A stretch of DNA of 64,000 nt from Haladaptatus sp. DYF46. GTDB taxonomy: Archaea; Halobacteriota; Halobacteria; Halobacteriales; Haladaptataceae. Below, in pieces: positions 1 through 8,048 of this stretch; positions within the stretch are counted from its first letter, which is position 1; each line of letters begins with the position of its first letter. The position numbers and the translations under genes are program-made. The stretch is from NCBI RefSeq assembly GCF_021083305.1, contig NZ_JAJFAY010000001.1:186001-250000 (forward strand), written 5' to 3'. Under the pieces are notes generated by a model. The model was not told where the DNA came from. It ran no database searches and worked only from the letters and a program-made list of their open reading frames with translations.

Positions 1-144
1 GTCGTCTTCGTCGCCCTCCAGTTCACGTCGGGACCGTTCTCGCTCGTCGGCGTGGTGCTGCTCGGCGGTGCGGTCTGGGCCGGACTCGCCACGGCGAGCG
101 GCCTCCTCGACGTCCGCCGCGTCGTCTCCGTGCTGGGTTCCTGA
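1..144 (+). CDS. C-terminal end of a membrane protein (partial)
   Basis: The frame is open from the first base and stops at 142-144, leaving 47 residues. The visible part is hydrophobic and Gly/Ala/Val-rich (for example VGVVLLGGAVWAGLATASG), consistent with a final transmembrane helix followed by a short basic tail. No start or family motif lies inside the window, so the product cannot be named. The codon choice (C or G in third position) fits the neighbouring genes. Confidence 0.5.
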   Translation, partial: VVFVALQFTSGPFSLVGVVLLGGAVWAGLATASGLLDVRRVVSVLGS

Positions 145-540
145 ACCGGACCGTCCGTGTCCGATGGGCGTCCTTTTCTCACCGTTTTCAGTCCGCTCAT
201 TGCCCCCCGTTCGTCTTCATCCCGAGTTACGACTCATCGCCAGCGTTCGCCGACGACGGACGTGAGGGGCTCACCCGGTTCCGAGCATCGATTCCTCGCC
301 GTCGGTCACGTCCATCAGTTTGAGGAGTCGTCCGCCACTGGAATGGAAATGCCGAAAAAGCGGGAGTCAGACGAGACCGCTCGTCGTCGACGGCCACTAC
401 CGCTAGTGCAGACTGTCGTCACGACGGCGTCAGTGGCTCCCGTGACGAGACTCCTTCCCTTCGGGTTTTCGCTCGGTATTCCGGTTCGAATCGGAACCCG
501 ATGAACTGCCACGGGATTGAACGGGAGTTGCGTACGGATT
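145..540. other. Intergenic stretch, no gene supported
   Basis: About 400 bases between the end of the first gene and the tRNA-derived repeats. Short open frames exist on both strands but they overlap one another, are Arg/Ser-rich in the way of chance GC-rich frames, and show no family resemblance. I see no promoter, RNA gene or strong hairpin that I could defend. Confidence 0.5.
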
Positions 541-590
541 TCACTCCTCACGTTCGTTCGTCGCAAAAGCGGACGGGGCGGGATTCGAAC
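541..590 (-). repeat. 50-bp repeat carrying a tRNA 3' end, copy 1
   Basis: Read on the minus strand it contains a T-arm core (GGTTCGAATCCCGCC), then a short T-run, then a conserved tail ending ACGTGAGGAGTGA. The same unit recurs at 674-723 and 791-840. The third copy forms the 3' end of the tRNA-like element at 821-904. Partial tRNA ends of this kind are often left at integration sites of archaeal mobile elements; that origin is an inference. Confidence 0.7.
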
Positions 591-673
591 CGGACCCAGC
601 GGTTCCTGCTCGTCTCACTCCGTTCGACTGCGCGGGCGTGCCGCTGGCAGGATTCGAATCTCCGGGTTGGTCA

Positions 674-723
674 TCACTCTTGACGTCCGCTCGTCGCAAA
701 AACTGAAGAGGCGGGATTCGAAC
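674..723 (-). repeat. 50-bp repeat carrying a tRNA 3' end, copy 2
   Basis: The most diverged of the three copies, but it keeps the T-arm core GTTCGAATCCCGCC and the T-run. It starts 133 bases after copy 1 and 117 before copy 3. Another isolated T-arm-like sequence (ATTCGAAT) lies between copies 1 and 2, near 654-661. Confidence 0.65.
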
Positions 724-790
724 TACGTGAAGACGGTCGCTCACATCCGTTCGCGCTGCGTCTTCCCTCCTTCGAATCCCTGTATCGTTT

Positions 791-840
791 TCACTCCTCA
801 CGTCCGTTCGTCGCGAAAACGGAAGGGGCGGGATTCGAAC
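791..840 (-). repeat. 50-bp repeat carrying a tRNA 3' end, copy 3
   Basis: This copy overlaps the 3' half of the tRNA-like element. Its minus-strand order is T-arm, acceptor strand CCCTTCC, TTTT stretch, then the ACGTGAGGAGTGA tail, which suggests it is the parent unit of copies 1 and 2. Confidence 0.65.
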
Positions 841-904
841 CACGCGAAGCCTATCAAGCTCCCACCGACAAGTCGGTGGTGCTCTACCACTGAGCCACCC
901 TTCC
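821..904 (-). tRNA. tRNA-like element with a non-canonical anticodon arm, probably a pseudo-tRNA
   Basis: The minus strand gives a perfect 7-bp acceptor stem (GGAAGGG with CCCTTCC), U8, a standard D-arm (GCTC/GAGC), an extended variable region and a TTCGAAT T-loop. The T-stem needs one bulged base. The anticodon arm is a long perfect inverted repeat, ACCGAC-TT-GTCGGT, which leaves a loop of 6 or 8 rather than 7 bases, so no anticodon can be read. At 84 nt it is class II sized but matches neither Leu nor Ser. Either a decayed tRNA or a tRNA mimic. Confidence 0.45.
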
Positions 905-969
905 TCGTCCACACAGAGGAGCGGGACTACCTTTGTTATGGTGGCCCTGAACGGCACCAGGGAACCGGG

Positions 970-1917
970 TCAGATCGCGGTTCCGTCCGCCAGTTCCGCG
1001 AGCCCGTCGGTGAGCGAAACGTTCGGTTCGTATCCGAGCGCCGTTCTGGCCTTCGTTACGTCCGCCCTACTGTGGTCGATGTCGCCCGGCCTCGGGTCCG
1101 TGTGGACGATGTCCGAAGACGAGTCGGTGACTGACCGGACCGTCTCGGCGAGGTCCCGAATCGTGACGCTCTCGCCCGTTCCGACGTTGAACGCTTCGCC
1201 GGTTCGGTCGGTCGTGGCGGCGCGGCAGTTCGCCTGCACCACGTCGTCCACGTGAACGAAGTCGCGCGTTTGGGTGCCGTCGCCCTCGACGGTGATGTCC
1301 GCGCCTCGATTCGCTTGGTCGAGGAAGGTTCTGACGACCGCACTGTACTCGGGATTCTGGCGCGGGCCGTAGACGTTGAAGTACCGAAGCGTGACCGTCT
1401 CCAGCCCGTAGAGGTCCGAAAAGCGGCGGGCGTACTGGTCGGCGGTCAGTTTGTCGATGCCGTACGGCGAAGTGGGGCGTTTGTGCTCGGCTTCGACGAC
1501 CGGCACGGAGTCGGGATGGCCGTACACCGCAGCGCTGGAGGCGAGGACAACTCGTGCGTCCGCACGCCGTGCTTGGTCGAGGACGACCAACGTGCCGCTT
1601 CCGGTGACGGCGTGGCTTCGAAGCGGGTGTTCGACCGACTCGGACACGCTGACCAGCGCAGCCTCGTGAAAGACGGTATCGACGTCGGTCATGGCTTCCT
1701 CGACGGTCTTCGGGTCGCGGACGTCGCCCTCGATGAGCGTCGCGTCCGCCGGGACGTTGCCGCGCTCGCCGGTGGAGAGGTCGTCGAGGATTCGAACGTC
1801 GTTGTCACGGACGAGGCTTTCGGCGAGGTGACTGCCGACGAATCCCGCGCCGCCCGTCACGAGAATCGTTCTGTCGCGGAGCGCCGGTTGCGACGTCGAA
1901 GTCGGCGTCTCCGTCAT
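970..1917 (-). CDS. NAD-dependent epimerase/dehydratase (UDP-glucose 4-epimerase-like)
   Basis: 315 residues, an extended short-chain dehydrogenase. The Rossmann motif GGAGFVGSHLAE is near residues 21-32, the catalytic YxxxK is seen as YGIDK near residue 150, and FNVGTG marks the substrate-binding part. The family interconverts or oxidises nucleotide sugars; the exact sugar cannot be read. The start overlaps the stop of the upstream phosphodiesterase gene (ATGA type overlap at 1914-1917), so the two are probably translated from one mRNA. Neighbours (phosphodiesterase, polysaccharide deacetylase, GlmS) suggest a role in surface glycan or N-glycan precursor supply. Confidence 0.88.
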   Translation of the reverse strand: MTETPTSTSQPALRDRTILVTGGAGFVGSHLAESLVRDNDVRILDDLSTGERGNVPADATLIEGDVRDPKTVEEAMTDVDTVFHEAALVSVSESVEHPLRSHAVTGSGTLVVLDQARRADARVVLASSAAVYGHPDSVPVVEAEHKRPTSPYGIDKLTADQYARRFSDLYGLETVTLRYFNVYGPRQNPEYSAVVRTFLDQANRGADITVEGDGTQTRDFVHVDDVVQANCRAATTDRTGEAFNVGTGESVTIRDLAETVRSVTDSSSDIVHTDPRPGDIDHSRADVTKARTALGYEPNVSLTDGLAELADGTAI

Positions 1918-3500
1918 TCCATATACCCCAATCCGCGCAGTCGATCCTCAACGTCGTCGAAGTCCGCTTCGACGGTATCCGACGATCCCGCCTCGCCGTA
2001 ATCGCGCTGCGAGACGGCGCGACGACCCGGCTTCGACCGCGAATGGAAAATCTCCTTCAGAACGCGTCCGTCGGCGTCCGACGGGACCGCTTCGTCCAGC
2101 GCGTGGAGGAGCGTCGGAGCCACGTCCGCCACGGTGGCGTCGGTGGGCGTCGATTCGGCTTCGATGCTCGCCCCCCACGCGAAGAAGATGCCCTCGGGGC
2201 GGTGGCTGGCGACTTTGCTCCCGCTGTCGGCGAACACGGAGCGCGTCAGCGACACCGCCGTCTCGTACTCGTCGTCGCCTTTCACCACGAGGTCCGGCGA
2301 GTAGGGGTCGGTCGGGAACAGTTCGTCGCCGTCGTGAACGTTCAAGGCCTCGTCCTCGGTTTCGGGGTCGGTCAGGCCCTCGAACAGGGTCCGGAGGTCG
2401 TCTTTGATGGCGGGGACGTCCTCCGGCGCGACGACGCCTGGGTCAAAGCGCATGGTGTCGTTGATGTAGACGTTGCCCGACCCGTGGGCGAACGCGACCG
2501 TCTCGTCGAAATCGACGTCGTAGAGGTTGTGGTCTCCGGGTACCTGACTCGCAACCGAATCGACCAGTCGTCGAGGGAGGTGTTCGACGAGCGACTTCTC
2601 GTTGATGCCCAGTCGGGCGATAAGCCCCTCGATTCGGTCCTTCGTCAGTCCCATTTTGGCCAGCGTCCCTCGCGTGCCGTTGCCCCCCTTTCGCGTCAGC
2701 AGGTTCTCGCGTTCGAGGAGGGTGTTGAGGAAGACGAAGCGCGAAATCGGGCCGAAGCCGTGGTCCGAGGTGACGAACAGCACCGCCTCGCGGGATTCGA
2801 TGTACTCCATCACTTCCCCGAGGATGTCGTCCAGTTCGCGGTAGTGTTCGAGGAGGGCCTCGTCCTCCCAGATGAGGTGCTGGAGGCGGTCCGGCGCGGT
2901 GTAGACGAAAAAGAACAGTCGCCAGTCTTCCTCCATCAGTCGTCGCATCAGGGTCCGCCGCGCGTCGAGCAGTTTGGACAGTTCCTCACGGAACTCCTCG
3001 GGGCGGTCGCGGTACTCGTCCCACGACAACCCGATTCGATAGTCGGGAATGTCCCGAGCGATTTCGTCCGCGAGTTCGGGCGGTTGCGTGAATCCCTCGC
3101 CCATCTCCGGCGTCATCATTCCCGTGACCACCGACCCGTCGATGTCGCTCGCGGGATAGGTCATCGGAACGTTGCCGACGACGGCGGGCGAGATGATGTC
3201 CCACAGCTCCGGTCGCCGAACGTCCGCGCTGGTGTTCATCCGGTGCGTGTAGCCCTTTTCGAGGTGCTGAAATCCGTACAGACCGTGCTTGTCGGGCCAA
3301 ACTCCCGTCGCAATGGTCGGCCACGCGAGCGGTGTCGCATCCGGTGTGGTACTCGTGAGCGGCCCGGCGGCCCCCTCTTCGAGCAACCGAGCGAAATTCG
3401 GTAGCTTTCCCTCTCCAGTCCATCGCCGAATCAAATCCCATGGGACGCCATCCAGTCCGAGGACGAACGCCCGCTCCGGGCTCGAAGTTTCCATCGACAT
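1914..3500 (-). CDS. Type I phosphodiesterase / nucleotide pyrophosphatase family protein
   Basis: 528 residues of the alkaline phosphatase superfamily. The metal-binding start LGLDGVPWDLI, a TPxxTPLAWPTIATG-like nucleophile region (residues about 50-65), VTSDHGFGP near the middle and a later HRPEG histidine motif are all in family order. No signal peptide or membrane segment is visible, so a cytoplasmic location is likely. The substrate is unknown; relatives act on phosphodiester, nucleotide-sugar or lipid-linked phosphate bonds. It overlaps the downstream epimerase by four bases. Confidence 0.85.
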   Translation of the reverse strand: MSMETSSPERAFVLGLDGVPWDLIRRWTGEGKLPNFARLLEEGAAGPLTSTTPDATPLAWPTIATGVWPDKHGLYGFQHLEKGYTHRMNTSADVRRPELWDIISPAVVGNVPMTYPASDIDGSVVTGMMTPEMGEGFTQPPELADEIARDIPDYRIGLSWDEYRDRPEEFREELSKLLDARRTLMRRLMEEDWRLFFFVYTAPDRLQHLIWEDEALLEHYRELDDILGEVMEYIESREAVLFVTSDHGFGPISRFVFLNTLLERENLLTRKGGNGTRGTLAKMGLTKDRIEGLIARLGINEKSLVEHLPRRLVDSVASQVPGDHNLYDVDFDETVAFAHGSGNVYINDTMRFDPGVVAPEDVPAIKDDLRTLFEGLTDPETEDEALNVHDGDELFPTDPYSPDLVVKGDDEYETAVSLTRSVFADSGSKVASHRPEGIFFAWGASIEAESTPTDATVADVAPTLLHALDEAVPSDADGRVLKEIFHSRSKPGRRAVSQRDYGEAGSSDTVEADFDDVEDRLRGLGYME

Positions 3501-3752
3501 AGTATCGTTGCCGGGGCAGAACGCCTGCCCGTGGCTCTACCCGTTCCAATACCGGGATTCGCTTTGTTATGGGCCGGTTTCGGTGATTCCGGCACGGTCT
3601 ACTCGAAATTTTCCCCGCCGATTCGACGTGATGGCCGTGCGTGACCGGTCGGTGGATGCGAAACGGAGTGCCGTGAAAGGAGCTTCGAGCGGCGAGTGAA
3701 AGTACAGCGAACTCACACCCGAAAAACGCGCGTCTCGACGACCGGCCGACCG
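3501..3752. other. Intergenic, no gene supported
   Basis: About 250 bases upstream of the phosphodiesterase and downstream of the deacetylase, both on the minus strand. It should carry the promoter of the phosphodiesterase-epimerase pair, but I cannot point to a clear TATA element. Confidence 0.4.
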
Positions 3753-4721
3753 TTATCGCGGACCGATGGGTGTCCGTTTCGTCGCCGGGTCGGTACCGCG
3801 GATTTCACTCGCGATGTCCCCCATCGTTCGGACCTGAATCCGTGCCTCGTCACGACGTTCAGCGAGGTGTTCGAGGATGGTTCGTAGCCGCTCGAAATCA
3901 CGCTCCTCCGTGAAGTTGTTCGGGTGCATCCAGAGGTGAAACACGCCCTCGTCCGCGTCGGCGGCGCGGTCGATCCCTCGCTTTGCGGATCGTGTGAGCG
4001 GGTCGTCCCACAGTCGCTCGGTGATGGTTCGAGCACGGCCTTCGTAGCCGAACAGGAACATCGAAGCGGGGATGTTCACCAGCCCGTACTCGTCGAGCTC
4101 GGGTTCTACGAGCGACGGATTCGTCTTGCTCACGGTCAGGTCGATGAACTTCCCGAGCGAATCGAATCGCGATCCGTCGTACCAGAGTTCCGGCCGCTCA
4201 CCGCGGTAACAGGTGAAACCGTAGGCGGCGAGCACGTCCCGATGTCCGATGTTGTTCCGGGGAAAGACGAACGACTGGAGGGTGTATCCCGCATCGTCCG
4301 CCACTTCCAACCCCGCTCGCGCTTCGGCGACGGCGACTTCACGGTCCGTCTGCTCGTCGCCGAACTCCACGTGGGAGAACGTATGACAGCCGAGTTCGTG
4401 GTTCGCGTCGGCATCGACGATGGCATCGATGAGTCCGTCGTTAAACCAGAGCGGATGTTGTTTCCCGACGCCGCCCGGATCACGGTCGAACCAGTCGTCC
4501 CTCGGTCCCGGATGATTCGCGTGTGTGCCGTCGCACGATTCGAGGAAGAGATGTCCGACCACGGCCCACGTCGCGGGAACGTTAAACTCGTCGAACAGTG
4601 CGACGAGCCGCGACCAAGACGTTCGCGCACTCTCGACGTGTTCCGGTATCTCTTCGAGGTCGTGATATCCCCATGCGAGTTCAGCGTCGAGAGAGAGGAC
4701 GACGGCGTTCATGTCCGGCAA
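3753..4721 (-). CDS. Polysaccharide deacetylase family protein (NodB homology domain)
   Basis: 322 residues. The catalytic Asp of motif 1 is in LSLDAELAWGYHD (D12), and motif 2 appears as ELGCHTFSHVEF with the two metal-binding histidines. No signal peptide is seen, so it probably works inside the cell on a lipid- or nucleotide-linked sugar rather than on an extracellular polymer. It lies 79 bases downstream of glmS on the same strand, which makes N-acetylated amino sugars a plausible substrate class; this is inference. Methionine 4 is an alternative start. Confidence 0.85.
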   Translation of the reverse strand: MPDMNAVVLSLDAELAWGYHDLEEIPEHVESARTSWSRLVALFDEFNVPATWAVVGHLFLESCDGTHANHPGPRDDWFDRDPGGVGKQHPLWFNDGLIDAIVDADANHELGCHTFSHVEFGDEQTDREVAVAEARAGLEVADDAGYTLQSFVFPRNNIGHRDVLAAYGFTCYRGERPELWYDGSRFDSLGKFIDLTVSKTNPSLVEPELDEYGLVNIPASMFLFGYEGRARTITERLWDDPLTRSAKRGIDRAADADEGVFHLWMHPNNFTEERDFERLRTILEHLAERRDEARIQVRTMGDIASEIRGTDPATKRTPIGPR

Positions 4722-4800
4722 AAATGCGGTCGGAAAGCGATTAAACCGCGCCGACCGTTCAGTTTCGTTCTGGTGGGTAAGCGACGATTACCCGGTCGCG

Positions 4801-6621
4801 TCATTCGACAGTCACGCTCTTCGCTAGATTGCGTGGTTTGTCGATGGGTCTGTCGAGGAGCTCGGCGGCGTGATACGACAGGAGTTGGAGTTGTACGTTG
4901 GCGAGGATTCCCGCCACGTCGGGGTGGGTGTCGGGAATCGTCAGCACGTCGTCCGCGTGCTGGACGACCGCCTCGTTCGCGTCGCTCGCGACCGCGATGA
5001 CCGGTGCGCCGCGAGCCTCCACTTCCTTGACGTTGCTCAGCGTCTTTTCGTCGTGACGACCGTCGAACACCGCGATGACCGGCGTCGTCGGCGTCACCAG
5101 CGCCAGTGGGCCGTGTTTCAGCTCCCCGGACGCGAAGCCCTCGGCGTGTTCGTAGGAGATCTCCTTGAACTTGAGCGCCCCTTCCAGCGCGACGGGGAAG
5201 GCAGTCCCTCGGCCGATGAAGAAGTAGGCGTCGCTGTCGTGGTACCGTTTCGCGATACGATGGGCCTTCGTGAAGTCCAATATCTGCTGGACGTGGTCCG
5301 GCAAGTCGGCGAACGCGGACAACACCGTCTCGATGTTCTCGCTTCGGTGGCCGGTCGTGTCCCGGACGATCCGCTCGCCGAGGAGGGACAGCGACGCGAG
5401 TTGCGAGGAGAACGTCTTCGTGGCGGCCACGCCGATTTCGGGACCGGCGCGGATGAAGAGCGCGTCGTCGCACTCCCGTGCGGCGGTCGACCCGATGACG
5501 TTCGTCACCGCGAGGGTCCGTGCCCCACCCGCGCTCGCCCGCCGAAGAGCGGACAGTGTATCCGCCGTTTCACCGCTCTGTGTGACGCCGATGACGAGGG
5601 TATTCTCGTCCACCGGCGGCGGCGAGACGGCGTACTCGCTGGCGAGGAACGTCTGTGTCGGCACGCCACGACGTTCCATGAAATGGCTCCCGGCGAGCCC
5701 GGCGTGATAGGAGGTCCCGCAGGCGACGAACTGGACGCGCCGAACCTCTTCGAACGTTCCCGCAGGGAAATCTTCGAGGGAGACGTCTCCGGTGATGTGT
5801 TGGACACGTCCGCGGAGCGTCTGGCGGAGCGCCGCCGGTTGCTCGTGAATCTCCTTGAGCATGTAGTGTTCGTAGCCGCCTTTCCCGGCGTCCTGCGGGT
5901 CCCAATCGACCGTCTGCGTCGGTCGTTCGATCGGCGTCCCATCGAGTTTCGTTATCTCGTGGTGCCCGGCTTCGATGACGACGACGTCCCCGTCGTCGAG
6001 GAATATCACCTCGTCGGTGAAATCCAAGAACGCGGGAACGTCGCTCGCGAGGAAGTACGTGCCTTCCTCGATGCCGAGGACTAACGGCGACCCCGACCGG
6101 GTCGCGTACACCGCGTCGCTTCCTTCGACCAGCATGGCGACGGCGTAACTACCGGAAAGCCGACGGACCGTCCGCCGGAACGCTTCTTCGGGCGTCGCTC
6201 CCCGGTCGAGGTGTTCCTCGACGAGATGCGGAATGACCTCGGTGTCGGTGTCGCTTTCGAAGCGATGACCCCGCTCCGAAAGCTCCGTTCGGAGCGCTTC
6301 GTAGTTCTCGATGATGCCGTTGTGAACGACGGCGACCTCCTCCGAACAGCCGGTATGGGGATGGGCGTTCGCGTCGGTCGGCGGGCCGTGCGTGCTCCAG
6401 CGGGTGTGACCGATACCGAGTCCGCCCGCCGGCACTTCGTCGATCAGCATATCCTTCAGGTGCGAAATCTGCCCTTCACGCTTGAAGACCGACGGGCCGC
6501 TGCCGTTTTTGACGGCTAGTCCTGCCGAGTCATAACCCCGATATTCGAGGTTTTCGAGGCCGACGAGCAACTCGTCCACGGCCTCTTCCGTTTCGCCGAC
6601 TCGGGCGATGATGCCACACAT
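4801..6621 (-). CDS. glmS: Glutamine-fructose-6-phosphate aminotransferase (isomerizing)
   Basis: 606 residues, the usual length. The protein begins MCGIIARVG, with Cys2 as the N-terminal nucleophile of the glutaminase domain after methionine removal. A class II glutamine amidotransferase domain covers about residues 1-220, followed by two SIS domains (for example GVTQSGETADTLSAL) and the conserved C-terminus DKPRNLAKSVTVE. It makes glucosamine 6-phosphate, the entry point to UDP-GlcNAc and N-glycan or exopolysaccharide building blocks, which fits the downstream deacetylase and epimerase. Confidence 0.97.
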   Translation of the reverse strand: MCGIIARVGETEEAVDELLVGLENLEYRGYDSAGLAVKNGSGPSVFKREGQISHLKDMLIDEVPAGGLGIGHTRWSTHGPPTDANAHPHTGCSEEVAVVHNGIIENYEALRTELSERGHRFESDTDTEVIPHLVEEHLDRGATPEEAFRRTVRRLSGSYAVAMLVEGSDAVYATRSGSPLVLGIEEGTYFLASDVPAFLDFTDEVIFLDDGDVVVIEAGHHEITKLDGTPIERPTQTVDWDPQDAGKGGYEHYMLKEIHEQPAALRQTLRGRVQHITGDVSLEDFPAGTFEEVRRVQFVACGTSYHAGLAGSHFMERRGVPTQTFLASEYAVSPPPVDENTLVIGVTQSGETADTLSALRRASAGGARTLAVTNVIGSTAARECDDALFIRAGPEIGVAATKTFSSQLASLSLLGERIVRDTTGHRSENIETVLSAFADLPDHVQQILDFTKAHRIAKRYHDSDAYFFIGRGTAFPVALEGALKFKEISYEHAEGFASGELKHGPLALVTPTTPVIAVFDGRHDEKTLSNVKEVEARGAPVIAVASDANEAVVQHADDVLTIPDTHPDVAGILANVQLQLLSYHAAELLDRPIDKPRNLAKSVTVE

Positions 6622-7129
6622 CAGTCCACTACCTCCAAAGAGTTCTTGTCACTCATTGACGACGAAGCGATAGCTGGTGGTTGTTCCGGTGGACGATACG
6701 ACTTCGATAGGTTGTCCGTCTAGCGTTCGGGAATCTCATAGGTAACTCGCCTCCGCTGTGTTCAGCACCCTCGGACGTCTCAGGTCTCGGGGTTGAACGG
6801 TAACTACGAATACCCGCTTTGCCTCTTTGTTATACGCCTACTGACAACGTCGAAGGATCGTCTTAGGGTTTGCCAAGACGGTCGTACCTTCGATCGATAT
6901 TCTCGGGAGGAAAGTCGAACGCTCCGGCGATACGCTTCGAAGAAGTGTCGGAATCCGCCGTTACGATTTCACTACTTCCGGACGACGAACGATGAAACTA
7001 ACGTCGCTATCGCTCCGCCGATTATATCGAAGTACTATCATCTTCAAACGACGCACCCATCGGGGAAGCGACGACAAAATAACGGGGCGAATCGACCATC
7101 GAAACCGATGTAGTTGTCGAACCGTCGTT
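6622..7129. other. About 500-base intergenic region, no gene supported
   Basis: Lies between the start of glmS (minus strand) and the stop of cheW. It is less GC-rich than the surrounding genes. A 106-codon plus-strand frame at 6793-7113 has no recognisable family and no promoter. The region should hold the glmS promoter close to 6640-6700, but no strong TATA match is obvious. Confidence 0.5.
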
Positions 7130-7540
7130 TCAGACGTTGATGGCCGACGGTTTTACCCAGATGACGAGGTCGTCGTCCTGTCGAACGACGCCGTGGACCG
7201 ATTGGCTCTCGACCGACTCATCGACCTCGACGTCGTCCAAACTGACGACCTGATTCACTTCGTCGATGACCCAACCGATGCTCCGTTCGTCCTCCGTCTC
7301 GAATACGATAACGCGGTTCCCGGTTCCCGAATCGGTCAGTCCCAGGACCGTCTTCGGGTTGACGATCGTCGTCGTGGTTCCGCGGAGGTCCATGACACCC
7401 TCGACGTGTGGTTTCGAATCGGGAAGTTTCGTCAACTCGTGCCGGTCGACGATCTCGTCGATGTGTGCGATATCGATACAGTACCGCTTGTCCTCGAGCC
7501 GGAAGACCAACACCTGCAACGGAGAACCGTTCTTTGACAT
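7130..7540 (-). CDS. cheW: Chemotaxis coupling protein CheW
   Basis: 136 residues made of one CheW domain. Family landmarks include LVFRLEDKRYCIDIAHIDEIVD at the start and GVMDLRGTTTTIVNPKTVLGL near the middle. CheW links transducers (Htr/MCP) to the kinase CheA in the cytoplasm. A second cheW lies at 27706-28185, so the island has two adaptors. It is divergent from the winged-helix gene at 7709. The space between them contains a perfect inverted repeat at 7591-7609. Confidence 0.94.
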   Translation of the reverse strand: MSKNGSPLQVLVFRLEDKRYCIDIAHIDEIVDRHELTKLPDSKPHVEGVMDLRGTTTTIVNPKTVLGLTDSGTGNRVIVFETEDERSIGWVIDEVNQVVSLDDVEVDESVESQSVHGVVRQDDDLVIWVKPSAINV

Positions 7541-7590
7541 GATTGGTTCTCCCGTGGGAGTTCACTTTACTGTTCCGCCAGCCTCTCTAT

Positions 7591-7609
7591 CGGGAATATT
7601 CTATTCCCG
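7591..7609. promoter_or_regulatory. Perfect 8-bp inverted repeat (operator-like)
   Basis: CGGGAATA-ttc-TATTCCCG, with arms at 7591-7598 and 7602-7609. It sits in the 168-base divergent region between cheW and the winged-helix gene, about 50 bases upstream of the cheW start. It differs from the TATC-N6-GATA element found at the motility promoters, so it may bind another regulator. It could also form an RNA hairpin if transcribed. Confidence 0.45.
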
Positions 7610-7674
7610 TTGAAATCACTTCTCTACAATTCGAATTCTTTCGTACTAAGTTTCTGATACGGTTGTGGCGATAT

Positions 7675-7684
7675 CTTTTTATGG
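7675..7684 (+). promoter_or_regulatory. TATA element of the winged-helix regulator gene
   Basis: CTTTTTATGG centred about 29 bases before the ATG at 7709. With archaeal spacing of about 25 nt from TATA to transcription start, the mRNA would be nearly leaderless. Confidence 0.6.
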
Positions 7685-7690
7685 TCTGAT

Positions 7691-7704
7691 TATCAAAGTC
7701 GATA
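7691..7704. promoter_or_regulatory. Candidate motility operator TATC-N6-GATA, site 1
   Basis: TATCAAAGTCGATA lies between the TATA element and the ATG of the winged-helix gene, so it would overlap the transcription start. The same pattern occurs at 8404-8417, 21011-21024 and 28237-28250, with near matches at 27678-27691 and 10493-10506. At this position binding would be expected to repress, which suggests autoregulation by the adjacent gene product. Confidence 0.6.
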
Positions 7705-7708
7705 ACCG

Positions 7709-8047
7709 ATGGGGTCTGTGGAACTGCTGCGAGTACTCGGCAACAAATACAACGCCGAAATCCTCGATGCAACACACGAGCCGAAATCCGCACAGGAACT
7801 GAGCGACGAACTCGGTATTCCGATAGCGACGAGTTACCGACGAATCGAAGAACTCACAGACGCGAACCTCCTCGAACTGAGCGGTCGTGAATTTTCGAAC
7901 GAGGGGCGTCGAACGAAAGTGTACCGACGGGATATCGATGCCGTTGCGATTTCGTTCCAGAGCGACGGCATCGACGTTTCCATCGAGGACCGACCGGACG
8001 TGGAAAACGCGCTGGTCGATGTGTGGCGGGACCTAAAGGAGCGCTAG
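7709..8047 (+). CDS. Winged-helix transcriptional regulator of the motility island (ArsR-like fold)
   Basis: 112 residues. The recognition region is AQELSDELGIPIATSYRRIE (about residues 32-51), followed by a wing-like segment with GREFSNEGRRTKVYRRD. The fold matches the ArsR/MarR-like one-domain regulators common in archaea; no ligand or metal motif is visible. It is followed one base later by a small membrane protein, a pairing I recall from other haloarchaeal loci, and then by the archaellin gene. A TATC-N6-GATA element overlaps its own start and recurs at other motility promoters, so it is the best candidate for the factor that binds that element. Confidence 0.82.
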   Translation: MGSVELLRVLGNKYNAEILDATHEPKSAQELSDELGIPIATSYRRIEELTDANLLELSGREFSNEGRRTKVYRRDIDAVAISFQSDGIDVSIEDRPDVENALVDVWRDLKER

Positions 8048-8048
8048 G

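Noticed and set aside
541..840. Possible small CRISPR array (three 50-bp repeats)
   Set aside because: The repeats are unevenly spaced (133 and 117 bases), diverged, and contain a tRNA T-arm. There are no cas genes nearby.
6793..7113. 106-codon frame in the gap between glmS and cheW
   Set aside because: No promoter, no family resemblance, and composition unlike the acidic haloarchaeal proteome.
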